Shown piece after piece: positions 18,007-27,938 of a stretch of DNA of 64,000 nt. Within the stretch, counting starts at the first letter, position 1. Each line of letters opens with the position of its first letter. The notes beneath the pieces were generated by a model. The model worked only from the letters and a program-made list of their open reading frames with translations, did not search any database and had not been told where the DNA came from. This stretch comes from Paraglaciecola hydrolytica (GTDB lineage Bacteria; Pseudomonadota; Gammaproteobacteria; Enterobacterales; Alteromonadaceae), in the NCBI RefSeq assembly GCF_001565895.1, contig NZ_LSNE01000003.1:2653-66652 (forward strand), read 5' to 3'. The translations under genes were made by a program, and so were the position numbers.

Positions 18007-19011
18007 TTAGTATTGTAAAAATGTCGCCGCTTTCTGCTGGGTTTCCAGTAATTGATCCAATGCATCAGTGAGTAACTCGGAGCCGACCCCTGTTTTTGTT
18101 CCTTGCTGACTTAAATAACGACGCCATATTCGGCCACCCGCCTGCCCCTGAAATAACCCTAACATGTGACGAGCAATATTCCATACCCGCGCCCCCTGAG
18201 CTATTTGTTGTTCGATATACGGCAGCATAGCCATTACCACTTCAACACGACTTTTTACTTGGTGGGCATCGCCATAAAAACGTTTGTCAACTTCAGCCAA
18301 AATATAGGGGTTGCTGTAGACTTCGCGGCCTATCATTACACCGTCTAAAAACTGTAAATGTAATGCTGCGTCATCGAGAGTCTTCACGCCGCCATTTAAA
18401 CTAATGTGCAGGTGCGGAAATTGCTCTTTTAAATGATAAACACGGTCATACAACAGGGGTGGAATATCGCGGTTTTCTTTTGGGCTTAAACCTTTTAGCC
18501 AGGCTTTACGAGCATGTACGATAAAAGTATCACAACCACCATGTGCAACGGTTTCAATAAAACGGGTGAGATCTTCGTACTCATCCATTTCATCAATACC
18601 AATACGTGACTTAACGGTGACTGGAATATCCACTTCAGCTTGCATAGCTCTAATACACGTAGCGACGACTTGCGGCTCAGCCATTAAACACGCGCCAAAA
18701 CGCCCATTTTGTACTCGGTCTGAAGGGCAACCTACATTAATATTGACTTCATCGTAGCCATATTCTTGGGCTTTGACCGCACACTTAGTCATGTCTGTAG
18801 GATCAGAACCACCTAATTGCAAAGCAACAGGGTGTTCTTCAGAATTAAAACTTAGATAGTCACCCTTACCAAAGATAATCGCCCCCGTGGTCACCATTTC
18901 GGTATATAACAGCGCGTGCTGGGAAATCTGGCGTAAAAAATACCGGCAATGTTTATCAGTCCAATCGAGCATTGGCGCAACAGAAATAGTGCGATTGATT
19001 GCTTTACTCAT
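18007..19011 (-). CDS. dusA: tRNA-dihydrouridine(20/20a) synthase DusA
   Basis: DusA reduces uridines 20 and 20a in the tRNA D loop to dihydrouridine with FMN and NADPH. The TIM-barrel begins [16 protein letters not shown], the catalytic cysteine is in [19 protein letters not shown], and the FMN-contacting [19 protein letters not shown] and LNGGV segments are present. The DusA-type helical domain follows. I start at 19011 (MSKAINRTI, 334 residues), where GGCGAGG gives a good ribosome binding site, rather than at 19047. A divergent copy of the recQ 3' end lies about 100 bp upstream. Confidence 0.95.
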   Translation of the reverse strand: MSKAINRTISVAPMLDWTDKHCRYFLRQISQHALLYTEMVTTGAIIFGKGDYLSFNSEEHPVALQLGGSDPTDMTKCAVKAQEYGYDEVNINVGCPSDRVQNGRFGACLMAEPQVVATCIRAMQAEVDIPVTVKSRIGIDEMDEYEDLTRFIETVAHGGCDTFIVHARKAWLKGLSPKENRDIPPLLYDRVYHLKEQFPHLHISLNGGVKTLDDAALHLQFLDGVMIGREVYSNPYILAEVDKRFYGDAHQVKSRVEVVMAMLPYIEQQIAQGARVWNIARHMLGLFQGQAGGRIWRRYLSQQGTKTGVGSELLTDALDQLLETQQKAATFLQY

Positions 19012-19116
19012 TTTTTGCCTCGCCAATGTAAAATTTAGGGCGCGCATTCTAGCTGATTTCGCCTGTCAGCACTAGAGAAGCTTATTTAGGCTAAAGAGAT
19101 CCTATCAAAGCTAGTG

Positions 19117-19161
19117 ATTCAGCCATCTGACTAACAAAATAAATCCTAAGTAAAAGTCACT
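19117..19161 (-). pseudogene. Fragment of a recQ 3' end
   Basis: Gapless alignment by eye of this 45-bp stretch with the last 45 bp of recQ (21564-21608) shows about 84% identity. In the recQ frame it reads LLRIYFV-SQMAE against recQ LLRIYFV-NQLAE, and the stop codon is changed to a sense codon. Both copies point the same way, so they form a direct repeat around the TPR gene. It is best read as a displaced remnant of an older recQ end. Confidence 0.7.
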
Positions 19162-19162
19162 A

Positions 19163-19372
19163 ATAGTAGTTCGCTTGATTATTGAAACTATTGTAAAAAT
19201 ACTTTAGGCGCACATGATTGTTTATCGTTATTTTCACTCAATCAAACATTCACATTAATAATAACTGGTGATATAACAAGTACTAATACTTTATTGAGTG
19301 CGGCCATGCAGTTGCGGTTGCGGTTGCGAGCAATGTGAAATGAATTCACGATAAATATAAGCACAGGACATC
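19163..19372. other. Upstream region of the FlgO/TPR gene
   Basis: No gene is seen in this part of the 361-bp gap between dusA and the TPR gene. It contains CACTCAAT and ATTGAGTG, an inverted pair about 50 bp apart, and a small tandem run of TTGCGG at about 19311-19328. No convincing promoter could be assigned. Confidence 0.5.
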
Positions 19373-21502
19373 ATGACATTTTTCAAGGAACTTAAACGCC
19401 GTAATGTAGTAAAAGTCGCCAGTGTATATCTGGTCACCGCTTGGTTAGTGATTCAAATCATTTCCGTCATTTCCCCTTATCTACAATTACCCACTATGTT
19501 TGGCACTATTGTTACCGTGGTGCTAATGATAGGTTTTCCTATTGCTTGTATTTTTGCTTGGGCCTTTGAATTGACCCCAGAGGGAATTCGCCCCACCAGT
19601 GATGTCGAGCAAGGTACTTCCATCACCAAGCAAACCGGGCAAAAAATTAATCGTTTGTTGCTGAGTGTGGTGGCGTTACTGCTGGTTTATCTTGCGGTCG
19701 ATAAATTTTGGTTATCTTCTGCTGCCACACCAGTAGTGCAGGAAGCTGAATTAGTTACTGCCCAAAACCAAACCAAAGTGCTGGCGGTATTGCCCTTTTT
19801 AAACTTGAGTAATGATCCCGAGCAAGACATCTTTGTTGATGGCCTGACCGAAGAGCTGCTTAATACACTGGTACGAATTCGTGATTTAAAAGTACTAGGG
19901 CGTACCACCAGTTTTGCCTATAAAAATGTGCAAAAAGATTTAACCGTGATTGCTGCAGAGCTCAAGGCCGATTATTTGATTGAAGGTAGCGTGCGCAAAA
20001 GTCAGGACAATTTACGCATAACCGTACAATTGATTGAGGCTCAATCAGGGGCGCACCTTTTCTCAGATACCTTTGATCGTAAACTCGAAGATGTGTTTGT
20101 ATTGCAAGAAGAAGTCAGTGATCAAGTGGCCTCGGCGCTTAAACTTAAACTGATCCATCAGGATGACCGCTATGCAGCGGCTCTTGATAAGCTCGATTAT
20201 AAAGCCGTTGAAAAGTTAGTTATCGCCCGTGCACTAGCAAACCGTAATACAACCGCTGACATTAATCAGGCCAAACTTATCTTAAATACTTTGCTTGAAC
20301 AGTATCCTGATACATCAGCTATTTTGGGCTTAGCCGCCTACGTGGGGGTTGCTGATGTGTCTTACACTGAAAATGATGATGTAACTGATAAGCAGATTAT
20401 TGACTTTGCCGAGCAAGCCTTAGTGCTCGACCCTTTAAACCGCGATGCCATTTTCACCTTGGCAGTATATTACGATGATTTTGCCCAATTGACTGACAAA
20501 GCCTTGCAACTTTACCAAAAGGCGATGCGGGCTTATCCCTATGATTCTGAATTTCAGATTTCGTATTTTATGGCTTTATCATTCCAATATACACCTTGCG
20601 AAGACCTTGCAACATTTGTGGATAGTATCGCCCCTTCAGCTATTGAGTTAGTCTACAAAAACCGCCTACAATATTTTGTGCTACGTTGTTTGTCACCTGC
20701 AGACGCGCAAGATTTTAAACAAAATGCCACAACAGAAGACGTATCTCGTTACGTCTCATACATAAACCCTGAGCTACGGTTATTGACCGCGCAACGCTTT
20801 TATCAAGACAACCCCAACCAACGCACCACTCATGGATATTTTTATTACTTAAACAAACTAGGCCTACACCAGCGCGCCCAAACGTTGTTAGACAATATCG
20901 ATATGAGCAGTAAGGGATACTGGGCAACCTATAGTTACACCGCGGCTTATTTTAATGGTTTCCCTTTGCCCAACAAATCATTTGATGAGTTGTGGAATGC
21001 ATTGGTACCTAATCAATATTTCAACATTTATTCAGAAGACGCCATGGTATTAATCGACATGGCGCAAAAGAGTGAACAGCTTGGTGAGCTAAATAGACGA
21101 GTCAAACAATTGATCCCACCTACGCCCTCAATTGAGCAATTAGATGTTACGGTCTCTTACATTAGCTTTTTGCGCAAATTGGGCAATACAAAACAAGCAA
21201 AAAAACTGGCCGAACAAGTATTACAACTGATAGCAGAATACAAATTAGCTCATCCTGCCTCTTATAATTTTTATCTAGACATGCCTGCATTTGAATTTGC
21301 CTTGTCGATTTATGCTGGGCAATTTGAGCAGGCACAAAGCTTATTGCAACAACTGCCAGAAGATTCTGGCATTGGTTTGTGGGGTCTGGAAGAGATGCGC
21401 TATGAGCTTAATGATATAAGCGACAAACCGGTTATTCAGGCACTGCTCAGTAAAATAGACAGCGAGCGTATGCGCTTACGCAAAAAGTATGAATTTGAGT
21501 AA
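19373..21502 (+). CDS. Membrane-anchored FlgO/TolB-like and TPR protein
   Basis: A 709-residue protein. The N-terminus (MTFFKELKRRNVVKVASVYL) with two membrane spans at about 14-32 and 42-66 and a third at about 92-112 is typical of a group of TPR proteins often found with adenylate-cyclase or CadC-like regulators. A FlgO/TolB-like domain covers about 140-265 (VLAVLPFLNLS, LTEELLNTL, GSVRK). Helical TPR-type repeats fill the rest. The large C-terminal part should be periplasmic. No DNA-binding or cyclase domain is present, so it is a sensor or scaffold without an obvious output. It lies between two copies of the recQ 3' end, which suggests it was inserted here. Confidence 0.8.
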   Translation: MTFFKELKRRNVVKVASVYLVTAWLVIQIISVISPYLQLPTMFGTIVTVVLMIGFPIACIFAWAFELTPEGIRPTSDVEQGTSITKQTGQKINRLLLSVVALLLVYLAVDKFWLSSAATPVVQEAELVTAQNQTKVLAVLPFLNLSNDPEQDIFVDGLTEELLNTLVRIRDLKVLGRTTSFAYKNVQKDLTVIAAELKADYLIEGSVRKSQDNLRITVQLIEAQSGAHLFSDTFDRKLEDVFVLQEEVSDQVASALKLKLIHQDDRYAAALDKLDYKAVEKLVIARALANRNTTADINQAKLILNTLLEQYPDTSAILGLAAYVGVADVSYTENDDVTDKQIIDFAEQALVLDPLNRDAIFTLAVYYDDFAQLTDKALQLYQKAMRAYPYDSEFQISYFMALSFQYTPCEDLATFVDSIAPSAIELVYKNRLQYFVLRCLSPADAQDFKQNATTEDVSRYVSYINPELRLLTAQRFYQDNPNQRTTHGYFYYLNKLGLHQRAQTLLDNIDMSSKGYWATYSYTAAYFNGFPLPNKSFDELWNALVPNQYFNIYSEDAMVLIDMAQKSEQLGELNRRVKQLIPPTPSIEQLDVTVSYISFLRKLGNTKQAKKLAEQVLQLIAEYKLAHPASYNFYLDMPAFEFALSIYAGQFEQAQSLLQQLPEDSGIGLWGLEEMRYELNDISDKPVIQALLSKIDSERMRLRKKYEFE

Positions 21503-21561
21503 GGCTTGAACGTTCGGGGTGTTAGAGCTCGAAAGCGCTGCTGAGCCAGTTAGAATTCTCG

Positions 21562-23748
21562 TTATTCAGCCAACTGATTGACAAAATAAATTCTAAGTAA
21601 ATGTAACTGGTCATAACTCACTTGTTCATTCAAAGCATCATAAACAGGCCTCAAACGCTCGTGGGAATGTTCTGTAAATGCTGCTACCGCTAAATCAATC
21701 TCGCCTTGACTCAAACCTGATTGTTCTAATAGTTGTTTGGGTTTTGCAATCTTATGTCCATCCTGAACGTAACGGTATAAATGATTAAGGATAGTGCCGT
21801 CTTTTACCTTAAATTGTGCCGCCAAAGATGTAATAGATTGGCCTTGTTGATAAGCACTGACTATTTCCGCGCTACGACTATTAGAGTTGGTTGCACTGCT
21901 TTTACTTACGGTTGTTTTGCTGGCAGTTTGAGTATTGGCGACTTCCTGAATATCATTTTGCTGGCAGAACTCAATGATAAGTTCAAGGAAATGCTGACCA
22001 TATTTATCTAACTTGGCTTGACCTACTCCATGTATACGCAACAGGCTTTCTTGAGAATGAGGGAAGTAATAAGCCATTTCGTTGAGGGTACGATCCGAGA
22101 AAATAGCGTAAGGAGGTAAGTTTGCTGCATCGGCTAACTGCTTGCGATCAGCTTTTAAGATGGCGACCAATTGCTGGTCACCAGGGTTAGGGAGCGCTTT
22201 AGAAGAGTGGCTACTTACAGCGACAGGTTGTTGCAACAACGCAAAAAATGGCACCTTACCTTTTAATACATCCGCGGCTTTTTGCGTGAGCTTTAACCCG
22301 CCAAATTGTTCTTCTTGATTGAGTAACCCTTTTTGGATTAGTTGCCGTGCCAACGCCATCCACTGCTTCTTATTATACTCATTGCCAATGTTGTAAGTTG
22401 ACAATAAATTGTGTTGATTCTGAAGGACTTTTTCAGCATTTGAGCCGCGCAACACATCAATAATATGACTCGAACCAAAACGTTGACCGGTGCGATGCAC
22501 GCAGGACAAGAACTTTTGCGCAGGCACAGTTAAATCAGATTTTTCTTGGCTTTCGCTAGTGCAATTGTCACAGTTTGCACAATTTTTTTTAGCTGATTTT
22601 TCACCAAAATATGCCAGCAATGGGGTTCGCCTGCAATCTTCGGCTTCAGCCAAAGCTAACATTTGATTAAGGTGTATATTAGCTAAACGCTTTTCTTGCT
22701 CGTTGCTCATCTGCTCAATAAAAAATCGAATTTTACCCGTGTCACCGTAACCAAATAACAGCAAACAATCGGCGTCTAAACCGTCACGGCCCGCACGACC
22801 TATTTGTTGGTAATAGCCTTCAATATTTTTTGGCAAATCGTAATGTAATACGTAACGTACATCAGGTTTATTAATGCCCATGCCAAAGGCAATAGTCGCC
22901 ACTATGATATTGACGTCATCTCGGATAAAACGTTCTTGATAGTCACTACGTTTGAGACTACTCAATCCTGCATGGTAAGGTAGGGCTGAAAACCCATCCT
23001 GTTGTAACTTAGCTGTGAGTTCATCTACACCGGATCGGGATTGACAATAGATGATCCCCGACTGTTCTGGGTGTTGTTCAACAAACTTTTTACACTGCTG
23101 GTAAGGGTTTTCTTTAGGTACCACTGCAATAAACAAATTCGGGCGGTCAAAACTAGAAATGTATTCACTACTGTCAGCTATGTTGAGCTGGCGTTTAATG
23201 TCTTCTCGCACTCTTGGCGTAGCAGTCGCAGTTAATGCAATACAAACAGCCTTTGGAAAACACTCAACAAGCCTATTAAGCTGACGATATTCGGGACGAA
23301 AATCATGCCCCCACTCCGAAATACAATGAGCCTCGTCGATGGCGATACACGCCACATCACATTGCGTAAGCCGCTCTAGAATATTGTTTTGTAACGCAGT
23401 TTCTGGTGCCAGAAAAAGCAACTTTATTTGCTGCTGTTTGATGGCTTCTAAATTATCTTGATAATCACTATCCGATAGCGAACTATTTAACACGCATGCG
23501 GGAATAGCCAGTTCATTCAGTTGCCTGACTTGATCTTGCATCAGCGAAATAAGTGGCGATATAACAATGGTTAAACCATCAAATACTGTACCTGGGATCT
23601 GGTAACACAAAGATTTACCGCCACCCGTTGGCATAATCGCCAAGGTATTCTGTTTATTTAAAACGTTGCCGATAATTGCTTCTTGAGACGCTCGAAACTG
23701 ATCAAAACCAAATACGCTTTTTAGAATAACAGTCGCTTGATTAATCAC
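21562..23748 (-). CDS. recQ: ATP-dependent DNA helicase RecQ
   Basis: RecQ unwinds DNA 3' to 5' in recombination and replication repair. The helicase core has Walker A TGGGKS near residue 43 and the DEAH box in DEAHCISEWGHDFR, followed by GRAGRDG. The zinc-binding region has NCANCDNC, then a winged-helix RQC domain and an HRDC domain (about 520-600). At 728 residues it is about 120 longer than E. coli RecQ. The extra C-terminus holds a helix-turn-helix-like segment (IVSAYQQGQSITSLAAQFKV). The start is GTG with GGAAG upstream. A fragment of a second recQ end lies at 19117-19161. Confidence 0.96.
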   Translation of the reverse strand: MINQATVILKSVFGFDQFRASQEAIIGNVLNKQNTLAIMPTGGGKSLCYQIPGTVFDGLTIVISPLISLMQDQVRQLNELAIPACVLNSSLSDSDYQDNLEAIKQQQIKLLFLAPETALQNNILERLTQCDVACIAIDEAHCISEWGHDFRPEYRQLNRLVECFPKAVCIALTATATPRVREDIKRQLNIADSSEYISSFDRPNLFIAVVPKENPYQQCKKFVEQHPEQSGIIYCQSRSGVDELTAKLQQDGFSALPYHAGLSSLKRSDYQERFIRDDVNIIVATIAFGMGINKPDVRYVLHYDLPKNIEGYYQQIGRAGRDGLDADCLLLFGYGDTGKIRFFIEQMSNEQEKRLANIHLNQMLALAEAEDCRRTPLLAYFGEKSAKKNCANCDNCTSESQEKSDLTVPAQKFLSCVHRTGQRFGSSHIIDVLRGSNAEKVLQNQHNLLSTYNIGNEYNKKQWMALARQLIQKGLLNQEEQFGGLKLTQKAADVLKGKVPFFALLQQPVAVSSHSSKALPNPGDQQLVAILKADRKQLADAANLPPYAIFSDRTLNEMAYYFPHSQESLLRIHGVGQAKLDKYGQHFLELIIEFCQQNDIQEVANTQTASKTTVSKSSATNSNSRSAEIVSAYQQGQSITSLAAQFKVKDGTILNHLYRYVQDGHKIAKPKQLLEQSGLSQGEIDLAVAAFTEHSHERLRPVYDALNEQVSYDQLHLLRIYFVNQLAE

Positions 23749-23782
23749 TTTATTTCTTCCCTGTTAAGCCCAATAAACGAGG

Positions 23783-23822
23783 ATGCGTTAACCTAAAAAT
23801 AACGATTTTTAAGTTAACGCAT
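23783..23822. repeat. Large imperfect hairpin between the M16 gene and recQ
   Basis: Arms of 18 bases (ATGCGTTAAC...AAAAAT and ATTTTT...GTTAACGCAT), with two mismatches and a 4-base AACG loop. It lies in the 83-bp gap after the M16 protease stop and before the recQ start. No T run follows on the minus strand, so it is not a standard terminator; it may be an mRNA stabiliser or operator. Confidence 0.55.
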
Positions 23823-23831
23823 TGCGCAAGA

Positions 23832-26711
23832 TTAAAGTGGCTTCCCTTCTTCATCAATTTCAACAATATTCTTAAACAAGGGTTGCAAACTTTCCATAAT
23901 GGCGGCTTTATCACCCACTACTACAGTAATCATTTCATCAAGCTTAAGATGTTTTTTAGCTAAAGCATTTAATTCTTCTTTGCTTATTTTGGATAAAATC
24001 TGGTTTTGTTCATCAACAAAACTCCTCGTCAGTTGGTACTCCATAATTTCAGATAAAAAACTCAACTTTTGTCCTGGTGTTTCATATTCTCGCGCATCAC
24101 GTTGACCAATCGCATTTTTCATAAATTGCAATTCCACATCCGTCATACCGTTTGCAGCAAACTCAGAAATTTCCTTTCTAAATTGCACTATCGAATCGGC
24201 TGTGGTGTCGCTGCGTACTCCAGCTTGTGCTTTATAAAAGCCATAAATATCATCACCATAGAAAAATGAACGCGCTCCATAGGTATAACCTTTGTCTTCA
24301 CGTAAATTAAGATTAATACGGCTATTAAAGGCACCACCAAGGTTATAGTTCATCAAATCAACTCGATAGTATTCACCAGTAGCATCGTAATTGAGGGCAC
24401 GTTTACCTATGCGGATCTCAGACTGGGCCGCTTCGGGTTTGTCGATAAAATATAAGGTTCCAGCGGCTAAAGCAGGAAAGGCTTTGATAGCAGGCTCGGC
24501 ACTAGTATTGCCCTGCCATGAATTTAAGTTTTGCAAAGCACTTAACATGGAGAGCTCACTCAAATTACTCACTACAAGCAACTCTGACTTTGCTGGCCCA
24601 TAATTCGCCTTGTAAAAAGCTTTAACGTCGTCCAAGTTTAGTTTTTCAACAGTTTCAATCGTACCGCCGCTGCTGTATGCAAAACTATTATTGTGGCCAA
24701 AAGCTAGCTTATTAAAGGCCTCTGCCGCTAGAGAACTCGCATTCTTTTTAGCCGTTTTTAACCCTTCAATTTGCTGTTTTTGCAAACGAGAAAAATCGTC
24801 TTGAGTAAATTTAGGTTGGGTTAACTTTTCAAGGGCAATAGCCAGAGTTGGTTCCAAATTTTTAGTCAGAGTACGAATACGTAAGGTTGTATATTTATTA
24901 CCCGCTCTAAAGTCGACACTGGATCCCAGTTTTTGCAATTCATTCGACAAGTCTTCTGCACTGTTTTGCTCTGTACCTTCTCCCATCATGGCAGCCGTTA
25001 ATGCGGCGAGTCCTAATTGACTTAAGTCTTCACGGGTTTGGCCTGCAGGAATACGTAAGTGAATAGTGGTAGTAGGTACTTCATCGTTAACCGCACCCAA
25101 AATGGCAATCTTATTTGTGGTACTCACTTGATAGATATCAGGCACTTTGATACTGGGGTTTGGACCAGAGGGAGGAACCACTGAACGGTCAAAATCCGAC
25201 TTGCCTGGACGCAAGACTAAAGCACTTTCATCTTGTTCTTGGGTGAAGGTGCGCTCTAGCCGCTGCCATGTATCAGGCTTAATTATTTTATCGGCTTGGC
25301 CCTTAGGCACTATGCTCATGATCACCGCATGTTTGTTTTTGATGTATTGCTGATAAACCCGCATTACATCTTCTTTGCTGACATTTTGATAACGAGCAAT
25401 ATCGTCACCTATGGCATTGGGATTCTGTCGATAGGTTTGATAGGCGGCTAATTGACTAACTTTGCCACTGACACTTTCTAAACCATACACCATGCCCGAT
25501 ACAATACCGGCTTTAACACGAGCCAAATCATCTTCATTGGCACCGCCACGACTTTCAAACTCTACTAAAGAAGTGCGCGCTATCGTTTCCAACTCAGCGA
25601 GAGAAGAGTTAGGTGTAGGCAAAGCTAACAAACTAAACTGACAGCTCAGTTCACCACAGCTATGCCCTGCTTGTGCTTGCACTGCCTTACCGTTTTTAAC
25701 CATATTTTTGTAGAGTAAAGAGGTTTTACCGCTACCTAGGATAGACATCAGTACATCTAAAGGTGCTTCATCAGGATGATTGGCGTATACCGTCGGAAAA
25801 GCCATATACATCAAGGGTAACGACACATTGTCTTGCATTGAAATATAACGATCTTCTGGTAATACAACATCTACATATTCTGGATCAACTACCTCAGGAC
25901 CGCGTGGGATACCACCGAAGTATTTATTCACCCACTCTAAGGTTTGTTGCTCATCAAAATCGCCACCAATAGTTAAGGTGGCATTATTAGGGCCGTACCA
26001 GCGTAAAAAGAACTTTTTAAGATCGTTTAAGTCGGCACGATTTAAGTCTTCGATATAACCAATGGTGAGCCATGAATAGGGATGACCTTGTGGGAATAGG
26101 GCTTCATTTACACGTTCACGTAATAAACCATAAGGGCGATTATCATAATTTTGGCCACGTTCGTTTTTAACAGTTTCACGCTGATTTTCAAATTTTTCTA
26201 CCGTCACAGCATCAAGGAAAAAGCCCATGCGGTCAGCCTCTAACCACAACATACGCTCTAGTTGATTAGAGGGCACAGTTTCGTAGTAGTTAGTGCGGTC
26301 GGTATTGGTAGAACCATTCAGCGTACCACCTGATTCTGTGATCAAACCAAAGTGCTGTTCGTCGGCGACATTTTCAGAACCTTGGAACATCATGTGTTCA
26401 AAAAAGTGGGCAAAGCCTGATTTTCCGGGCTCTTCGCGTCCTGAACCAACATGGTAGGTAATATCAACATGAGCAAGTGGATCGGATTTGTCAGAGTGCA
26501 AAACCACAGTTAAACCATTAGCCAATTCATATTGAGTAAAAGGGATAACAATTTCATCGTCAGCCTTTTGCACGGAATTTATTTTAGTCATACCCACTGG
26601 CAGTTCAAGCTTTGCTTTAGTACTAAGCTGTTGTGGAGCTGTATTGCTGTCACACGCTGACAAGCCAAATAACAAAACTATTCCTGTACTTAGAAGTACA
26701 TGTTTTTTCAT
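23832..26711 (-). CDS. M16 family metallopeptidase, lipoprotein
   Basis: A 959-residue pitrilysin/insulinase-type zinc protease with the usual two M16 halves. It carries a lipoprotein signal with lipobox LSAC (Cys20). The inverted zinc motif HFFEH lies at 102-106, and the downstream third ligand is in the RETVKNERGQ segment near 180. The second half (from about 530) lacks the HXXEH motif, as is normal for the inactive partner domain. It should sit in the outer membrane or on the periplasmic face and degrade peptides. AAAGGGAAA before the start supports it. recQ follows in the same direction after 83 bp. Confidence 0.93.
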   Translation of the reverse strand: MKKHVLLSTGIVLLFGLSACDSNTAPQQLSTKAKLELPVGMTKINSVQKADDEIVIPFTQYELANGLTVVLHSDKSDPLAHVDITYHVGSGREEPGKSGFAHFFEHMMFQGSENVADEQHFGLITESGGTLNGSTNTDRTNYYETVPSNQLERMLWLEADRMGFFLDAVTVEKFENQRETVKNERGQNYDNRPYGLLRERVNEALFPQGHPYSWLTIGYIEDLNRADLNDLKKFFLRWYGPNNATLTIGGDFDEQQTLEWVNKYFGGIPRGPEVVDPEYVDVVLPEDRYISMQDNVSLPLMYMAFPTVYANHPDEAPLDVLMSILGSGKTSLLYKNMVKNGKAVQAQAGHSCGELSCQFSLLALPTPNSSLAELETIARTSLVEFESRGGANEDDLARVKAGIVSGMVYGLESVSGKVSQLAAYQTYRQNPNAIGDDIARYQNVSKEDVMRVYQQYIKNKHAVIMSIVPKGQADKIIKPDTWQRLERTFTQEQDESALVLRPGKSDFDRSVVPPSGPNPSIKVPDIYQVSTTNKIAILGAVNDEVPTTTIHLRIPAGQTREDLSQLGLAALTAAMMGEGTEQNSAEDLSNELQKLGSSVDFRAGNKYTTLRIRTLTKNLEPTLAIALEKLTQPKFTQDDFSRLQKQQIEGLKTAKKNASSLAAEAFNKLAFGHNNSFAYSSGGTIETVEKLNLDDVKAFYKANYGPAKSELLVVSNLSELSMLSALQNLNSWQGNTSAEPAIKAFPALAAGTLYFIDKPEAAQSEIRIGKRALNYDATGEYYRVDLMNYNLGGAFNSRINLNLREDKGYTYGARSFFYGDDIYGFYKAQAGVRSDTTADSIVQFRKEISEFAANGMTDVELQFMKNAIGQRDAREYETPGQKLSFLSEIMEYQLTRSFVDEQNQILSKISKEELNALAKKHLKLDEMITVVVGDKAAIMESLQPLFKNIVEIDEEGKPL

Positions 26712-26951
26712 ACTTATATTTCCCTTTATGGCTTAGGTTAATTTTTTGCTTGGGGATAATGCATCATTATGCAATGCAGATAAAGCCTCAGACAGAAGCT
26801 GAGTTGGCTTTATGTAACTGATGTTTTACAGGGTATATTTTTATCAGGCAAAGAGACTAACACTTGCACTAGGCAACGCGGCTATGACATTGACAAACAA
26901 ACTGATAATAAAAGATAAATCAGAAAGGAATACAAACACGCCACAATGAAA

Positions 26952-27938
26952 TCACTCATCTTGCCAACGGGCTTTTATGGAAAGAATTGCATCCAAATTT
27001 TGTTCAAACAATTCGACCAGTTTGGGATCAAAATGTTTGCCACTTTGGGCCTTAATAAACTCCATGGTGCGTTCAATAGACCACGCTTCTTTATAAGGTC
27101 TGACACTGGTAAGTGCATCAAATACATCAGCTAAAGCCACAATCCGCCCTTCAATAGGAATATCCTCTCCCGATAAGCCTTTTGGGTAACCACTACCGTC
27201 CCATTTTTCGTGATGGGTTAAGGATACCGAAATCGCTAATCTGATTAAGTCAGAGTCAGGCTCACCTAAAATTTCAGCACCGATTTCTGGGTGTTTTTTC
27301 ATAATAGCAAACTCTTCTTCAGTCAGTTTGCCGGGCTTTAACATGATGTTGTCAGGGATGCCTATTTTACCAATATCATGCATAGGTGCGGCATGCAGAA
27401 GGCGCTCTGCCTCTGTGGCAGTATAACCAAGGGCTAAAGCTAGCACTTGGGAAAAATGACTCATACGCATGACATGCATGCCCGTTTCATTATCTTTATA
27501 TTCAGCTGCCCGACCTAAACGTTGTATCACTTGCAAGCGAGTGCGTTTGAGCTCGTCTGCTTGCACTAACGATAAGTGAGTTTTCACTCGCGCTCTTACC
27601 ACAGCAGGAGAAATAGGCTTAGAAATATAATCCACAGCACCAGCATGCAAACCCTTGGCTTCATCTACGGCATCGTTAAGGGCAGTAACAAAGATGACGG
27701 GAATATTTTTAGTTTCGTGGCTTTGTTTAAGGGTGATGCACACTTCAAGACCGGTCATGCCTGGCATCATCACATCAAGCAAAATTAAATCAGGTTTGTC
27801 TTGGTTAACCAACTTAAGTGCATCAAGGCCACTTTTAGCAAAAATCAGGCGATACTCGTCACCCAAGGTTTGTTTTAGTACACGTAAATTAACTGGCTCG
27901 TCGTCTACTAAGAGCAGCGTAAAGCGACTATCCATCAT
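26952..27938 (-). CDS. HD-GYP response regulator
   Basis: A 328-residue response regulator that should hydrolyse cyclic di-GMP. The receiver domain (about 5-122) has phospho-acceptor Asp55 in LLDVMMPG. The HD-GYP domain shows HDIGKIGIPD (HD at 187-188) and DGSGYPKGL (GYP at 250-252), both complete, so activity is likely. The start has a strong GGAGGAG ribosome binding site and overlaps the stop of the hybrid kinase by 4 bp (ATGA), which indicates translational coupling. The kinase is its probable phosphate donor. Confidence 0.94.
   Translation of the reverse strand: MMDSRFTLLLVDDEPVNLRVLKQTLGDEYRLIFAKSGLDALKLVNQDKPDLILLDVMMPGMTGLEVCITLKQSHETKNIPVIFVTALNDAVDEAKGLHAGAVDYISKPISPAVVRARVKTHLSLVQADELKRTRLQVIQRLGRAAEYKDNETGMHVMRMSHFSQVLALALGYTATEAERLLHAAPMHDIGKIGIPDNIMLKPGKLTEEEFAIMKKHPEIGAEILGEPDSDLIRLAISVSLTHHEKWDGSGYPKGLSGEDIPIEGRIVALADVFDALTSVRPYKEAWSIERTMEFIKAQSGKHFDPKLVELFEQNLDAILSIKARWQDE

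Noticed and set aside
19038-19051. A TAGAAT with GCGCGCC discriminator before dusA (minus strand), like a stringent promoter
   Set aside because: The -10 and discriminator are attractive, but no acceptable -35 lies 15-18 bp upstream, so I did not annotate it.
19311-19328. Short TTGCGG tandem repeat
   Set aside because: Only about three copies of 6 bp; too little for a CRISPR, a phase-variation tract or a named repeat.
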